Of a stretch of 5,469 nucleotides of DNA, positions 1 through 5,072 are shown in pieces. Under the pieces are notes generated by a model. The model was not told the DNA's origin and did no database searches. It was given only the letters and a program-made list of their open reading frames with translations. The position numbers and the translations under genes were made by a program. Each line of letters starts with the position of its first letter. Position 1 is the stretch's first letter. Origin of the DNA: Clostridia bacterium (GTDB taxonomy: Bacteria; Bacillota_A; Clostridia; Oscillospirales; CAG-272); NCBI GenBank assembly GCA_017445115.1, contig JAFSUU010000121.1, forward strand, positions 1-5,469, read 5' to 3'.

Positions 1-1
1 T

Positions 2-307
2 GACGAGAAGTTAGACGAATATTATTTGGCAGCAGGTGTAGATCGTCAGCCGCTTCATCCGCTAACACTACGAACAGTTCTAACAAGATTTGAAACGCGA
101 AACGGATTTAAGCACGTGTCATGTCACGGATTGCGTCACACGTATTGTTCATTATTGTTGGCTCAGAGCGTGCCTATTCAAACCGTATCAAAGTACATGG
201 GGCACGCGGATTCAACAACTACATTAAAGGTGTACAGCCACTTTATACCCGATACACAGGAGAAAGTAATCGATGCATTGGACAGCATTACAAAGAAAAA
301 ACCGTAA
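2..307 (+). CDS. Tyrosine recombinase/integrase, C-terminal part (runs off the left edge)
   Basis: This is the catalytic C-terminal end of a phage/ICE-type tyrosine recombinase, which cuts and rejoins DNA at attachment sites through a covalent phosphotyrosine. The frame is open from base 2, so the gene starts outside the window; the TTG at 26 is just an internal codon. About 101 residues are visible. Seen in order: the box II motif HGLRH, whose His and Arg are catalytic; the MGHADS motif, which supplies the next conserved His; and the nucleophile Tyr in KVYSH, about 25 residues before the end. The tail is a short Lys-rich stretch ending in TAA. The layout matches Tn916/phage-type integrases rather than XerC/D, but the subfamily is uncertain without the N-terminus. 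A strong terminator follows 12 bp after the stop. Codon use is AT-richer than in the operon at 932-3852, consistent with a mobile element. Confidence 0.93.
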   Translation, partial: DEKLDEYYLAAGVDRQPLHPLTLRTVLTRFETRNGFKHVSCHGLRHTYCSLLLAQSVPIQTVSKYMGHADSTTTLKVYSHFIPDTQEKVIDALDSITKKKP

Positions 308-319
308 TCATTTGTGGAC

Positions 320-359
320 AAAAAGAGGCCGCTTCTTAAACAAGAAACGGCTTCTTTTT
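320..359 (+). terminator. Intrinsic terminator of the integrase gene, probably bidirectional
   Basis: A long hairpin: a 12-bp outer stem (AAAAAGAGGCCG with CGGCTTCTTTTT, one G-U pair), a C/A mismatch, then TTCTT/AAGAA closing an AAAC loop, ending in a T5 run on the plus strand. The opposite strand also ends in T5, so it can also stop transcription coming leftward through the decayed gene at 526-930. Confidence 0.88.
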
Positions 360-374
360 GGCAAATTTTGCATT

Positions 375-395
375 TTTTAATACATAGTATTAAAA
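375..395. repeat. Perfect AT-rich 9-bp inverted repeat
   Basis: TTTTAATAC, a 3-nt spacer ATA, then GTATTAAAA. The arms are perfectly complementary and the dyad ends exactly one base before the first TGGGTGAA of the adjacent array. It lacks a GC-rich stem and a T tract, so it is not a terminator. A protein-binding dyad or an easily melted DNA element is more likely. A second small palindrome (GCAAA-T-TTTGC) lies just to the left at 361-371. Confidence 0.7.
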
Positions 396-508
396 TGGGT
401 GAAATGAACCGCTCCGTGGGTGAAGTCAAGAGCCAAAGGGGTGAAGTAGTATTGCGAATGGGTGAACGGCTACTTCAAATGGGTGAAAGGCATCCTCGCG
501 TGGGTGAT
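396..508 (+). repeat. Six-copy direct-repeat array, TGGGTGAA every 21 bp
   Basis: The octamer TGGGTGAA starts at 396, 417, 438 (first base G), 459, 480 and 501 (last base T). The spacing is exactly 21 bp each time, two DNA helical turns. The 13 bp between octamers differ freely, so the conserved unit is the octamer. This is the pattern expected of a protein that binds one face of the DNA repeatedly: iterons, transposase end sites or integrase arm sites. Because 21 is a multiple of 3, a plus frame reads as a 7-residue repeat (x-Gly-Glu), but that frame has no credible start. The array lies between the 3' ends of two converging reading frames. Function is unknown; an IS21-like transposon end is one possibility. 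Confidence 0.85.
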
Positions 509-525
509 TCCGCCCTGTTCCTCCC

Positions 526-930
526 TTATTTAATGATCGCAATAATATCTTCCATTTGTTGCTGAGTTACCCCAACGACCTCTTTGAGAACCCTTCTGTT
601 GCCCAAAAACGGCTGAAAAGCCTTTATGATTTGACTGTAATTCAATTCGGAATGGCTTTCCACAAACGATAATTCTTCAGCCGTTGCCGGGATCATCTCA
701 TGATGCTATAACATATACTCTCTCAAATGCTTAAATGGGAAAGGAATGACGGTCAATTGTCCGTTCCTAACAAATGTTACATTGAGCAGAGGCGCTATAT
801 CTTCAAATAGCATTTTTGACCCCTCAACAGCACGTATTTCTCTTATATTCGCTGCCCGTTGAATCGTCGGCCGTATTCCTTCGCCGATATCGTTTGAAAA
901 ATAACGTACTGCGGGACCGCTTGTCCGTTT
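526..930 (-). pseudogene. Decayed hypothetical gene with one in-frame TAG
   Basis: A single minus-strand frame is open from about 930 down to TAA at 526-528, except for one TAG at 706-708. Read N to C, it contains VRYFSNDIGEGIRP, then MLFEDIAPLLNVTFV and IPFPFKHLREYML, then the TAG, then HHEMIPATAEELSFVESH and a C-terminal part with AFQPFLGNRRVLKEVVG ending in IIAIIK. An ATG at 813 follows a GAGGGG motif by 6 nt, so the original gene may have been only about 95 codons (813-526); the open frame upstream to about 930 would then be another fragment or chance. CAG to TAG by one transition is the simplest explanation of the stop. The sequence is protein-like in composition, but I do not recognise the family. 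The 5' side abuts the end of the DUF3795 gene, where base composition changes. It probably belongs to the same mobile DNA as the integrase and the array. Confidence 0.5.
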
Positions 931-931
931 T

Positions 932-1477
932 TTACCACGGACGAAGCACGAGGGGAATATGCCTGACAGCAGCGCACTCCCGAAGAAGTATTTCTATATG
1001 TTCTGCCTTGTCATGCCGGGATAGATTTATAGTCTGCAAATCAGCTTGAGAAAGGACACTGCGCAGTTCCTCGACCCCCAGCATATTGACCGCAAGGCAG
1101 AAAAAAATCTCCTTTGTCCCGTCGTCATAGTCTCCCAGAAAACGGGTCAGGATCTCCTTTTTGGCGCGCTGTTCGGCAAGATAGGCATCGATGCCCATCT
1201 CCTTCGCTTTCGCCATATCCCGCTTCTGGTTTCTATGGGAGATTAGGGAGTCGTGTCGATCGATGCCGTCATATCTCTTGCATGGGTATTCGCCGCACTG
1301 AAAGCAGTAATCCACGCCGCCGTGCTTCACGCTGCAGGGCGCTATGGGGCAGGTCTGATAGCAGGTGCTGCCGTTGAAGCACCCGCTGCATTCTCCACGG
1401 AGCTGCATGGGACAAAGCCCGCAGTTGAGTCCGCAGAGTGAGAACAAACCGTCGGTTCTGTTGAATTCGTTTTTCAT
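932..1477 (-). CDS. DUF3795-family Cys-rich probable zinc-binding protein
   Basis: A 181-residue protein whose first 70 residues carry eleven cysteines (15, 19, 22, 30, 33, 39, 43, 48, 58, 61, 66), starting with CGLNCGLCP and ending with CFQCGEYPC. This is the DUF3795 signature, thought to bind zinc or another metal; the biochemical role is unknown. The rest is helical and charged, with no signal peptide or membrane segment, so it is probably cytoplasmic. The ATG shares one base with the TGA of the upstream radical SAM gene (TGATG), and AAGAGGA lies 7 nt upstream, so translation is probably coupled. It is the last gene of the operon. The final residues (HIPLVLRPW, then TAA) lie at the change in base composition, so the natural C-terminus may have been clipped and replaced by a few residues. 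I see no T-tracted terminator after it; a 6-bp inverted repeat (923-928/937-942) spans the stop. Confidence 0.85.
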   Translation of the reverse strand: MKNEFNRTDGLFSLCGLNCGLCPMQLRGECSGCFNGSTCYQTCPIAPCSVKHGGVDYCFQCGEYPCKRYDGIDRHDSLISHRNQKRDMAKAKEMGIDAYLAEQRAKKEILTRFLGDYDDGTKEIFFCLAVNMLGVEELRSVLSQADLQTINLSRHDKAEHIEILLRECAAVRHIPLVLRPW

Positions 1478-2355
1478 CAGAGCGTCCTCTTGTTTTGGCG
1501 GATCGCCGCAAGTCTGTCCATATCACCGTAACGGATTTCACGGTCCAACGCCTCGATGATCTTATCCTTTCTCTTCAGAAAATCGGGACCGGACAGATGG
1601 ATGCCGGAAGTATGGTGGGTATTGAAATAGCAGTCGCAGGTCAGGTGCTCTACGAAAACCTTCAGTTCCTCCAGCATTTCTTTTTCGGAAAGCGGTGTGA
1701 ATTCGCCGCGCTCGGCTTCTTCGAGAAGCGGAGTTCCGGGGAAAAGCGTCAGCCCGCCCGTACCGACGAGCATCGGCTTGCACCGGCTGAAAAGCTCCGC
1801 GGAGTGGATCGCGTGATCCATACTGTGTTCTTTTCCGGCAACGCCGTTAAGAAAGCAGAGCCAAAAGTCAATTCCCGCTTCCGTCAGTTTTCCGCACTGT
1901 TCGACGATATCTGCCGCGCTGCAGTTCTTGCCTATGCGCTCAAGCGTCCAATCGTCGCCGCTTTCCGAGCCCAGCGAGATCTCGCGCAGACCCATTTCTT
2001 TCAGGCTTTTCAGTTGCTCAACCGTTTTGTTGCGGATATCCGTAACTCTTGTGCACGCATAGATATACTCCATCTTTGGCAGGTACTTGTTTATCATTTC
2101 AAGGATCGGCGCCAGTTTGTCGTAGGTCATACAGAGGGGATTTGCCGAAAGAAGCTGGATCGTTTTTGCATCCGGGACGACCTCGGCAAGTTCCTTCAGG
2201 TCTTCCTCGATCCATTCCATCGGCTGCAAGCTGAAAGGCACGCCCTTATACATAGTGCAGAACTTGCAGCTGTTATGAGTACAGCCCTGTGTGATCTGCA
2301 GAAGCGGAAACGTGGGCCAGTACGGGTTTCTGTATACGGTGTCTGTAAAATGCAT
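1477..2355 (-). CDS. Radical SAM protein
   Basis: A 292-residue radical SAM enzyme. It should bind a [4Fe-4S] cluster through Cys25, Cys30 and Cys33 (QGCTHNSCKFC) and cleave S-adenosylmethionine to a 5'-deoxyadenosyl radical. The cysteine spacing is C-x4-C-x2-C rather than the usual C-x3-C-x2-C. The cluster loop is followed by the barrel with EISLGSESGDD, the likely SAM-contacting strand near the middle. The protein is a single domain: no B12-binding or SPASM Cys-rich extension is visible, although CDCYFNTHH near residue 240 adds a Cys/His-rich spot. It resembles stand-alone COG1032-type proteins of anaerobes, whose substrates are mostly unknown. The ATG has AAGGAGG 6 nt upstream, overlapping the stop of the nitroreductase gene, and the TGA overlaps the DUF3795 start. 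The close coupling suggests that the DUF3795 protein is its partner. Family confidence is high; the substrate is unknown. Confidence 0.9.
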   Translation of the reverse strand: MHFTDTVYRNPYWPTFPLLQITQGCTHNSCKFCTMYKGVPFSLQPMEWIEEDLKELAEVVPDAKTIQLLSANPLCMTYDKLAPILEMINKYLPKMEYIYACTRVTDIRNKTVEQLKSLKEMGLREISLGSESGDDWTLERIGKNCSAADIVEQCGKLTEAGIDFWLCFLNGVAGKEHSMDHAIHSAELFSRCKPMLVGTGGLTLFPGTPLLEEAERGEFTPLSEKEMLEELKVFVEHLTCDCYFNTHHTSGIHLSGPDFLKRKDKIIEALDREIRYGDMDRLAAIRQNKRTL

Positions 2356-2366
2356 TTCGCGCCTCC

Positions 2367-2891
2367 TTACAGCTCCGTCACGAAGTCCTCAAGCGGCATA
2401 CGCTTGAAATGCCAGGCGTTGGGCTTCGATTTTTCGGACGGGTAACCCATAGCGAACATCATTACGGGGATGATGTTTTCCGGCAGTTCAAAGACCTCCG
2501 CGACCGTCAGCGCGTCGAATCCGCGCAGCCATACGCTGTGAACGCCAAGCTCTTCCGCCTCGTACATCATCGTCGTCGCGGCAATGCTTGCGTCCTGCTC
2601 GCCGGAATTGTAATTACGGAACATTCTGTCATGAGGCGCGGTCCACACGGTAACAAGATCGTAGCAGACGAGGATCATCAGGGGCGCGTTGTAGTGGAAG
2701 GGCGTCACCGTCTTCGCTTTCGCCAATGCCTCGGGGCTGCGCAGAACGTAAAAGCGCTGCGGCTGATAGTTGCAGGCGGTGGGCACGATCCGCCCTGCTT
2801 CCAGTATTTTATTAAGCTTCTCCTTTTCCACCGGACGGGGATCAAAGAAACGCTCCGAATATCTGTTTTTGGCAAGTTCAAGAAAATTCAT
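2367..2891 (-). CDS. Nitroreductase-family FMN oxidoreductase
   Basis: A 174-residue, full-length member of the small nitroreductase family: FMN-dependent, NAD(P)H-using reductases of nitro groups, quinones or related acceptors, usually dimeric and cytoplasmic. Seen: RYSERFF at 10-16, the Arg/Ser phosphate-binding motif for FMN; PTACNYQPQ at 37-45, the FMN-contacting loop; the long helix with EQDASIAATTMMYEAEELG near 98-116; and the C-terminal FAMGYPSEKSKP. I chose the ATG at 2891 rather than the upstream ATG at 2933 because AAGGAGG (2897-2903) sits 5 nt before it and the longer start would add 14 residues encoded inside the preceding gene. That ribosome site overlaps the stop codon of the NMO-like gene. 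The 10-bp gap makes it second in the operon. The substrate cannot be told; pairing with another flavoprotein suggests a shared redox pathway. Confidence 0.92.
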   Translation of the reverse strand: MNFLELAKNRYSERFFDPRPVEKEKLNKILEAGRIVPTACNYQPQRFYVLRSPEALAKAKTVTPFHYNAPLMILVCYDLVTVWTAPHDRMFRNYNSGEQDASIAATTMMYEAEELGVHSVWLRGFDALTVAEVFELPENIIPVMMFAMGYPSEKSKPNAWHFKRMPLEDFVTEL

Positions 2892-2901
2892 AGGATCCTC
2901 C

Positions 2902-3852
2902 TTATCCGACGAACGGCTCGCCGAGCTCGACAACGATCTTTTCGCAGGGGTCGATGCTCTTTATCAGCCCCGAAAGGTTGCTGACGGTGTTGACGCCCGC
3001 GTCGGGATCGCCCTTGAGCATCCCGTAATAGAAGCTGCCGGACGGCGGATTCATGTCGCCGCGTTTGTTTGCTTCCAGCCCTTCTTTGCCGTACTTGTGA
3101 GGAGTCGTTCTCCATTTGGAATAGCCGTCCGACTGTGTGAACACGATGAAGTCATCCGGGTGGGTATCCATAATATCTTTTTTGGTCGCTTCCGCCGCGC
3201 GGCATTCGTTTGAAAGAATGAAACGCGTGCCGACAAAAACGCCCTCGGCGCCGACGATCTCTGCGGCCCTCGCCATCTTACCATTTACGATGCCGCCCGC
3301 CGCGAGAACGGGGATGTTGACGGCGTCCGCAAGCAGCGCCGTTATCGCGGTCGTGCCGGTGGAAAGACCGGGCATACATCCACCCTCGTCGCATCCGGTG
3401 GCGACGATGATATCCGCGCCAGCCTCCTCGGCAAGCCGTGCTCCGCGAACGGTCGGGTTGGCTTCGCGCATAATGACGGTGAAGCCGTCGCGCTTCCACG
3501 CTCTGATCTCATCGGGAGAAACGTTTCCCGCAACGACGAGGATCATCACGCCTTCTTCCTTTGCGAGCTCGATCATGGCTTTGCTGAAGCCGTAAGGATC
3601 GCCCGCCTCGGGAAATACGTTGATGCCAAAGGGCTTGTTGGTTTTGGCTTTGGTGTTGCGGATCGCTTTGCGCATTTCTTCCACAGATTCAGGGACGCCG
3701 CGCACGATCTCGGTCGAGTCAGCGCTCGTTCCGAGCACGCCGAGCCCTCCGGCGTTCGATACGGCGGCGACAAGATCGGACGACGTGATCCACGCCATAG
3801 GTCCCTGGATCACGGGATATTTGATTTTCAGTATTTCACAAACTCGGTTCAT
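2902..3852 (-). CDS. NMO/FabK-type NAD(P)H flavin oxidoreductase (2-nitropropane dioxygenase family)
   Basis: A 316-residue FMN TIM-barrel protein of the family that includes nitronate monooxygenase and enoyl-ACP reductase FabK. Seen: YPVIQGPMAW at 12-21 and NAGGLGVLG at 33-41, the N-terminal FMN signature; IPVLAAGGI at 180-188 and VFVGTRF at 205-211, the FMN-phosphate loops. At 153-162, GCDEGGCMPG replaces the usual AGGH(x)G, so the catalytic histidine of classical NMO and FabK is absent. A different reaction or base is therefore likely, and a plain nitronate monooxygenase or FabK label would be unsafe. The start is taken at 3852, where AAAAGGAG lies 7 nt upstream and the residues match the family N-terminus. 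An in-frame ATG at 3897 lies inside the promoter and is rejected. It is the first gene of the operon, read from the divergent promoter shared with the TetR gene. Confidence 0.9.
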   Translation of the reverse strand: MNRVCEILKIKYPVIQGPMAWITSSDLVAAVSNAGGLGVLGTSADSTEIVRGVPESVEEMRKAIRNTKAKTNKPFGINVFPEAGDPYGFSKAMIELAKEEGVMILVVAGNVSPDEIRAWKRDGFTVIMREANPTVRGARLAEEAGADIIVATGCDEGGCMPGLSTGTTAITALLADAVNIPVLAAGGIVNGKMARAAEIVGAEGVFVGTRFILSNECRAAEATKKDIMDTHPDDFIVFTQSDGYSKWRTTPHKYGKEGLEANKRGDMNPPSGSFYYGMLKGDPDAGVNTVSNLSGLIKSIDPCEKIVVELGEPFVG

Positions 3853-3886
3853 CGGTATTCTCCTTTTCGGTTTTGATTTCATACAT

Positions 3887-3916
3887 ATTTTACGCATTCG
3901 CCTTGACTTTTTTCAA
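3887..3916 (-). promoter_or_regulatory. Promoter of the redox operon
   Basis: On the minus strand, TTGAAA (plus 3911-3916) and TAAAAT (plus 3887-3892) are separated by 18 bp, a good sigma-A-type match. Transcription would start near 3880, about 28 bp upstream of the ATG at 3852. This supports the shorter start for the NMO-like gene. Confidence 0.65.
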
Positions 3917-3932
3917 TATACAGAAGTACAAT
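3903..3932 (+). promoter_or_regulatory. Promoter of the TetR-type regulator gene
   Basis: TTGACT (3903-3908) and TACAAT (3927-3932) are spaced by 18 bp, about 50 bp upstream of the regulator ATG. The -35 box is 2 bp from that of the oppositely directed operon promoter, so a single bound repressor could block both. Within the spacer there are only weak dyads (TTGA-N6-TCAA; TAC-N4-GTA), so no operator can be named with confidence. Confidence 0.65.
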
Positions 3933-3981
3933 ATCGTCAGAAATCATTACATAAATTCAAATGTGTAAAAAGAGGTGCGGC

Positions 3982-4506
3982 ATGGCAAAGATCACGAAAA
4001 ACTGGATCGCGGATAAAATGCGGGAGCTGATGAAGCGTAAGCCCATCGAAAAGATCCGCGTGACCGAAATCTGCGAGGTGGCGGAGCTTGAACGCCCGAC
4101 GTTTTATTATCATTTCAAGGACAAATACGACCTTGTGGCGTGGATGTTTTATTCCGACGCGGTCGACACCGACGTTCTGTCTGTCCAATCAGCCGCGGCG
4201 GGGCTGAATAAAATGAAGCAAGAGATCCTGTTTTACAAACGCGCGTACGAGGATCAGTCGCAAAACGCATTGTGGCGGTATATGATCGAGTATTTCGTCA
4301 GGCGGTATTCGGATCTCGCAAAGGAAAAGCTGGGCGTCGATACGCTCGACACACAGCTTTCATACAGTATTCGCTTTTACTGCACCGGCGCGGTCGGTAT
4401 GACCCGCGAATGGGTGCTTGAGGACAATATCACTTCCGCTGAGACGGTAGTGAAAATGATGTTTGCTTCTATGCCAAACTCGCTGCACTCTCTTTTCTTT
4501 ACTTGA
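3982..4506 (+). CDS. TetR/AcrR-family regulator, DhaS-like
   Basis: A 174-residue TetR-type DNA-binding protein. The N-terminal helix-turn-helix occupies about residues 8-50: KPIEKIRVTEICEVAEL followed by the recognition helix RPTFYYHFKDKYDL, a very typical TetR sequence. The ligand-binding half, with FYCTGAVGMTREWVLED, resembles the TetR_C_8/DhaS group found in Bacillota. The start is set at 3982 because GAGGTG lies 4 nt upstream; the ATG at 3961 has no ribosome site. The gene is divergent from the redox operon with about 130 bp between starts, and the two promoters are back to back, so it most likely represses the operon and itself until an effector binds. Whether it acts as repressor or activator, and the effector, cannot be read from sequence. 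Base composition matches the operon, so they probably travel together. Confidence 0.93.
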   Translation: MAKITKNWIADKMRELMKRKPIEKIRVTEICEVAELERPTFYYHFKDKYDLVAWMFYSDAVDTDVLSVQSAAAGLNKMKQEILFYKRAYEDQSQNALWRYMIEYFVRRYSDLAKEKLGVDTLDTQLSYSIRFYCTGAVGMTREWVLEDNITSAETVVKMMFASMPNSLHSLFFT

Positions 4507-4516
4507 AAATTGCCAA

Positions 4517-4550
4517 AAATCAGCTTGATTTGCGAAATATCAGTGTTTTT
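4517..4550 (+). terminator. Possible weak terminator after the TetR gene
   Basis: A small hairpin (AAATCA, loop GCT, TGATTT; 4517-4531) lies 10 bp after the TGA, with a T6 run at 4545-4550. The gap between stem and T run is longer than ideal, so this is a tentative call. Confidence 0.3.
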
Positions 4551-4597
4551 TGAGTGTTTTCGCTGTTAAAAAAGGTTCAAATCCACCCACCCCGTCC

Positions 4598-4636
4598 CTT
4601 TTTGGCGTTCTTTACAGAGCAAAGAAACGCAAAAAG
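4598..4636. repeat. Imperfect long palindrome
   Basis: CTTTTTGGCGTTCTTT and AAAGAAACGCAAAAAG form a stem of about 15 bp with one single-base bulge on each side and a 7-nt loop. No T tract follows on either strand outside the stem, so it is not a standard terminator. Single-base losses in each arm suggest a once perfect palindrome, perhaps a small dispersed repeat or element end. Confidence 0.6.
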
Positions 4637-4800
4637 TAGTATGCCTTTAACGCGTTTTTAGAAAGAATCGGAATTACAGTCTTCCGATTTAACAGATATT
4701 CTTCAGTATCCATTGGCTAACATTTGCCCACAATTGTATCAATATCTGCGCCCAGCGACCCTCTTGCAATAGATTTTGATACACGGTAAAAACAACCTTT

Positions 4801-4870
4801 GCACGATTACCCCCACTTTTGCACGAATACCCCTACTTCTGCACGAATACCCCTACTTTTGCACGATTAC
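4801..4870. repeat. Direct-repeat array, 20-bp period, four cores
   Basis: GCACGAWTAC begins at 4801, 4821, 4841 and 4861, exactly 20 bp apart. The first three copies continue as CCCYACTTYT, so whole 20-bp units are conserved; the last copy is partial. The decamer ATTTTGATAC flanks the array as a direct repeat at 4773-4782 and 4884-4893. The period is not a multiple of 3 and no frame is open, so this is a DNA-level signal. Multiple 20-bp-type sites of this kind are found at the ends of IS21-family and Tn7-like transposons; integrase or replication-protein binding sites are alternatives. No transposase gene is seen next to it. Confidence 0.85.
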
Positions 4871-4978
4871 TCTTTTTGCCGTTATTTTGATACGCCATTA
4901 GTAGGCAAAAATTTTAACTGAAAAAGAGAAAAACTGCAAAAATTGGGTCAAAAATGGGCATTTTAGCCCTAAAAACGC
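4871..4978. other. AT-rich spacer between array and tRNA terminator
   Basis: No gene, RNA or strong hairpin is visible. It contains two short TGGG-type motifs 13 bp apart (ATTGGG and AATGGG, around 4942-4958) and a weak GGGC/GCCC stem, none of which is sufficient for a call. Confidence 0.4.
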
Positions 4979-5015
4979 AAAAAAGAACGCCGAAATCGTA
5001 TCGAAATCAGCGTTC
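4979..5015 (-). terminator. Intrinsic terminator just downstream of the tRNA-Arg 3' end
   Basis: On the minus strand, GAACGCTGA pairs with the 3' arm reading TTCGGCGTTC (9 bp with one G-U pair), followed by T6. It begins 5 nt after the encoded CCA of the tRNA, the normal place for a tRNA gene terminator. Its presence suggests that the DNA to the left of the tRNA fragment is the original chromosomal downstream flank. Confidence 0.75.
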
Positions 5016-5020
5016 AGGGT

Positions 5021-5065
5021 TGGCGCTCGTGAAGGGAGTCGAACCCCCGACACCCGCCTTAGGAG
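5021..5065 (-). tRNA. tRNA-Arg(CCU) 3' fragment, likely attachment site of an integrated element
   Basis: Minus strand, 3' to 5': encoded CCA (5021-5023), discriminator G, acceptor strand CACGAGC (5025-5031), T stem and loop (5032-5048, loop TTCGACT), 5-nt variable loop, 3' anticodon arm GGCGG (5054-5058), and loop CTCCTAA (5059-5065) with anticodon CCT. Beyond the loop the sequence reads GATTG, which cannot pair with GGCGG; no D arm and no GCTCGTG acceptor strand follow to the right. The gene therefore stops at the anticodon loop. A 3' tRNA half is the usual footprint left at one end of an element integrated by a tyrosine recombinase; E. coli argW (also CCU) is a known target of this kind. 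By that geometry, DNA to the right of 5065 is the element and DNA to the left is chromosome; the intact tRNA should sit at the element's far end. The fragment is not expected to give a functional tRNA. Confidence 0.82.
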
Positions 5066-5072
5066 CAATCCG

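Larger units (their letters stand above)
4507..4797. other. Non-coding interval, no recognisable gene
   Basis: Only very short frames are present. The longest suggestive one is on the minus strand: it reads RVSKSIARGSLGADIDTIVGK, then TAG (4717-4719), then MDTEEYLLNRKTVIP, ending in TAA at 4612-4614. Its 3' end runs into the palindrome at 4598-4636, so I do not call it a gene; it could be a scrap of one. The interval is clearly AT-richer than the neighbouring TetR gene and probably marks the start of accessory DNA. Confidence 0.5.

Noticed and set aside
396..508. CRISPR array
   Set aside because: Repeats of 8 bp with 13-bp intervals are far too short, and no cas gene or leader is seen; helically phased binding sites fit better.
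314..565. Coding region with a seven-residue x-Gly-Glu repeat
   Set aside because: The only start is a GTG overlapping the integrase terminator with no ribosome site. The repeat is conserved as DNA with random intervals, showing no codon-wobble pattern.
706..708. TAG read as glutamine (alternative genetic code)
   Set aside because: A single nonsense change in a gene in mobile DNA is simpler; seven other stops lacking TAG is too small a sample.
1495..2445. 316-residue plus-strand frame
   Set aside because: It is antisense to the radical SAM gene, which has clear motifs, a good ribosome site and operon context; long antisense frames are common in GC-richer genes.
2409..3595. Several plus-strand frames opposite the nitroreductase and NMO-like genes
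   Set aside because: They are antisense shadows with no family motifs or ribosome sites.
3853..3897. N-terminal extension of the NMO-like protein
   Set aside because: The extra 15 codons overlap the operon -10 box, and the conserved family start and AAAAGGAG favour 3852.
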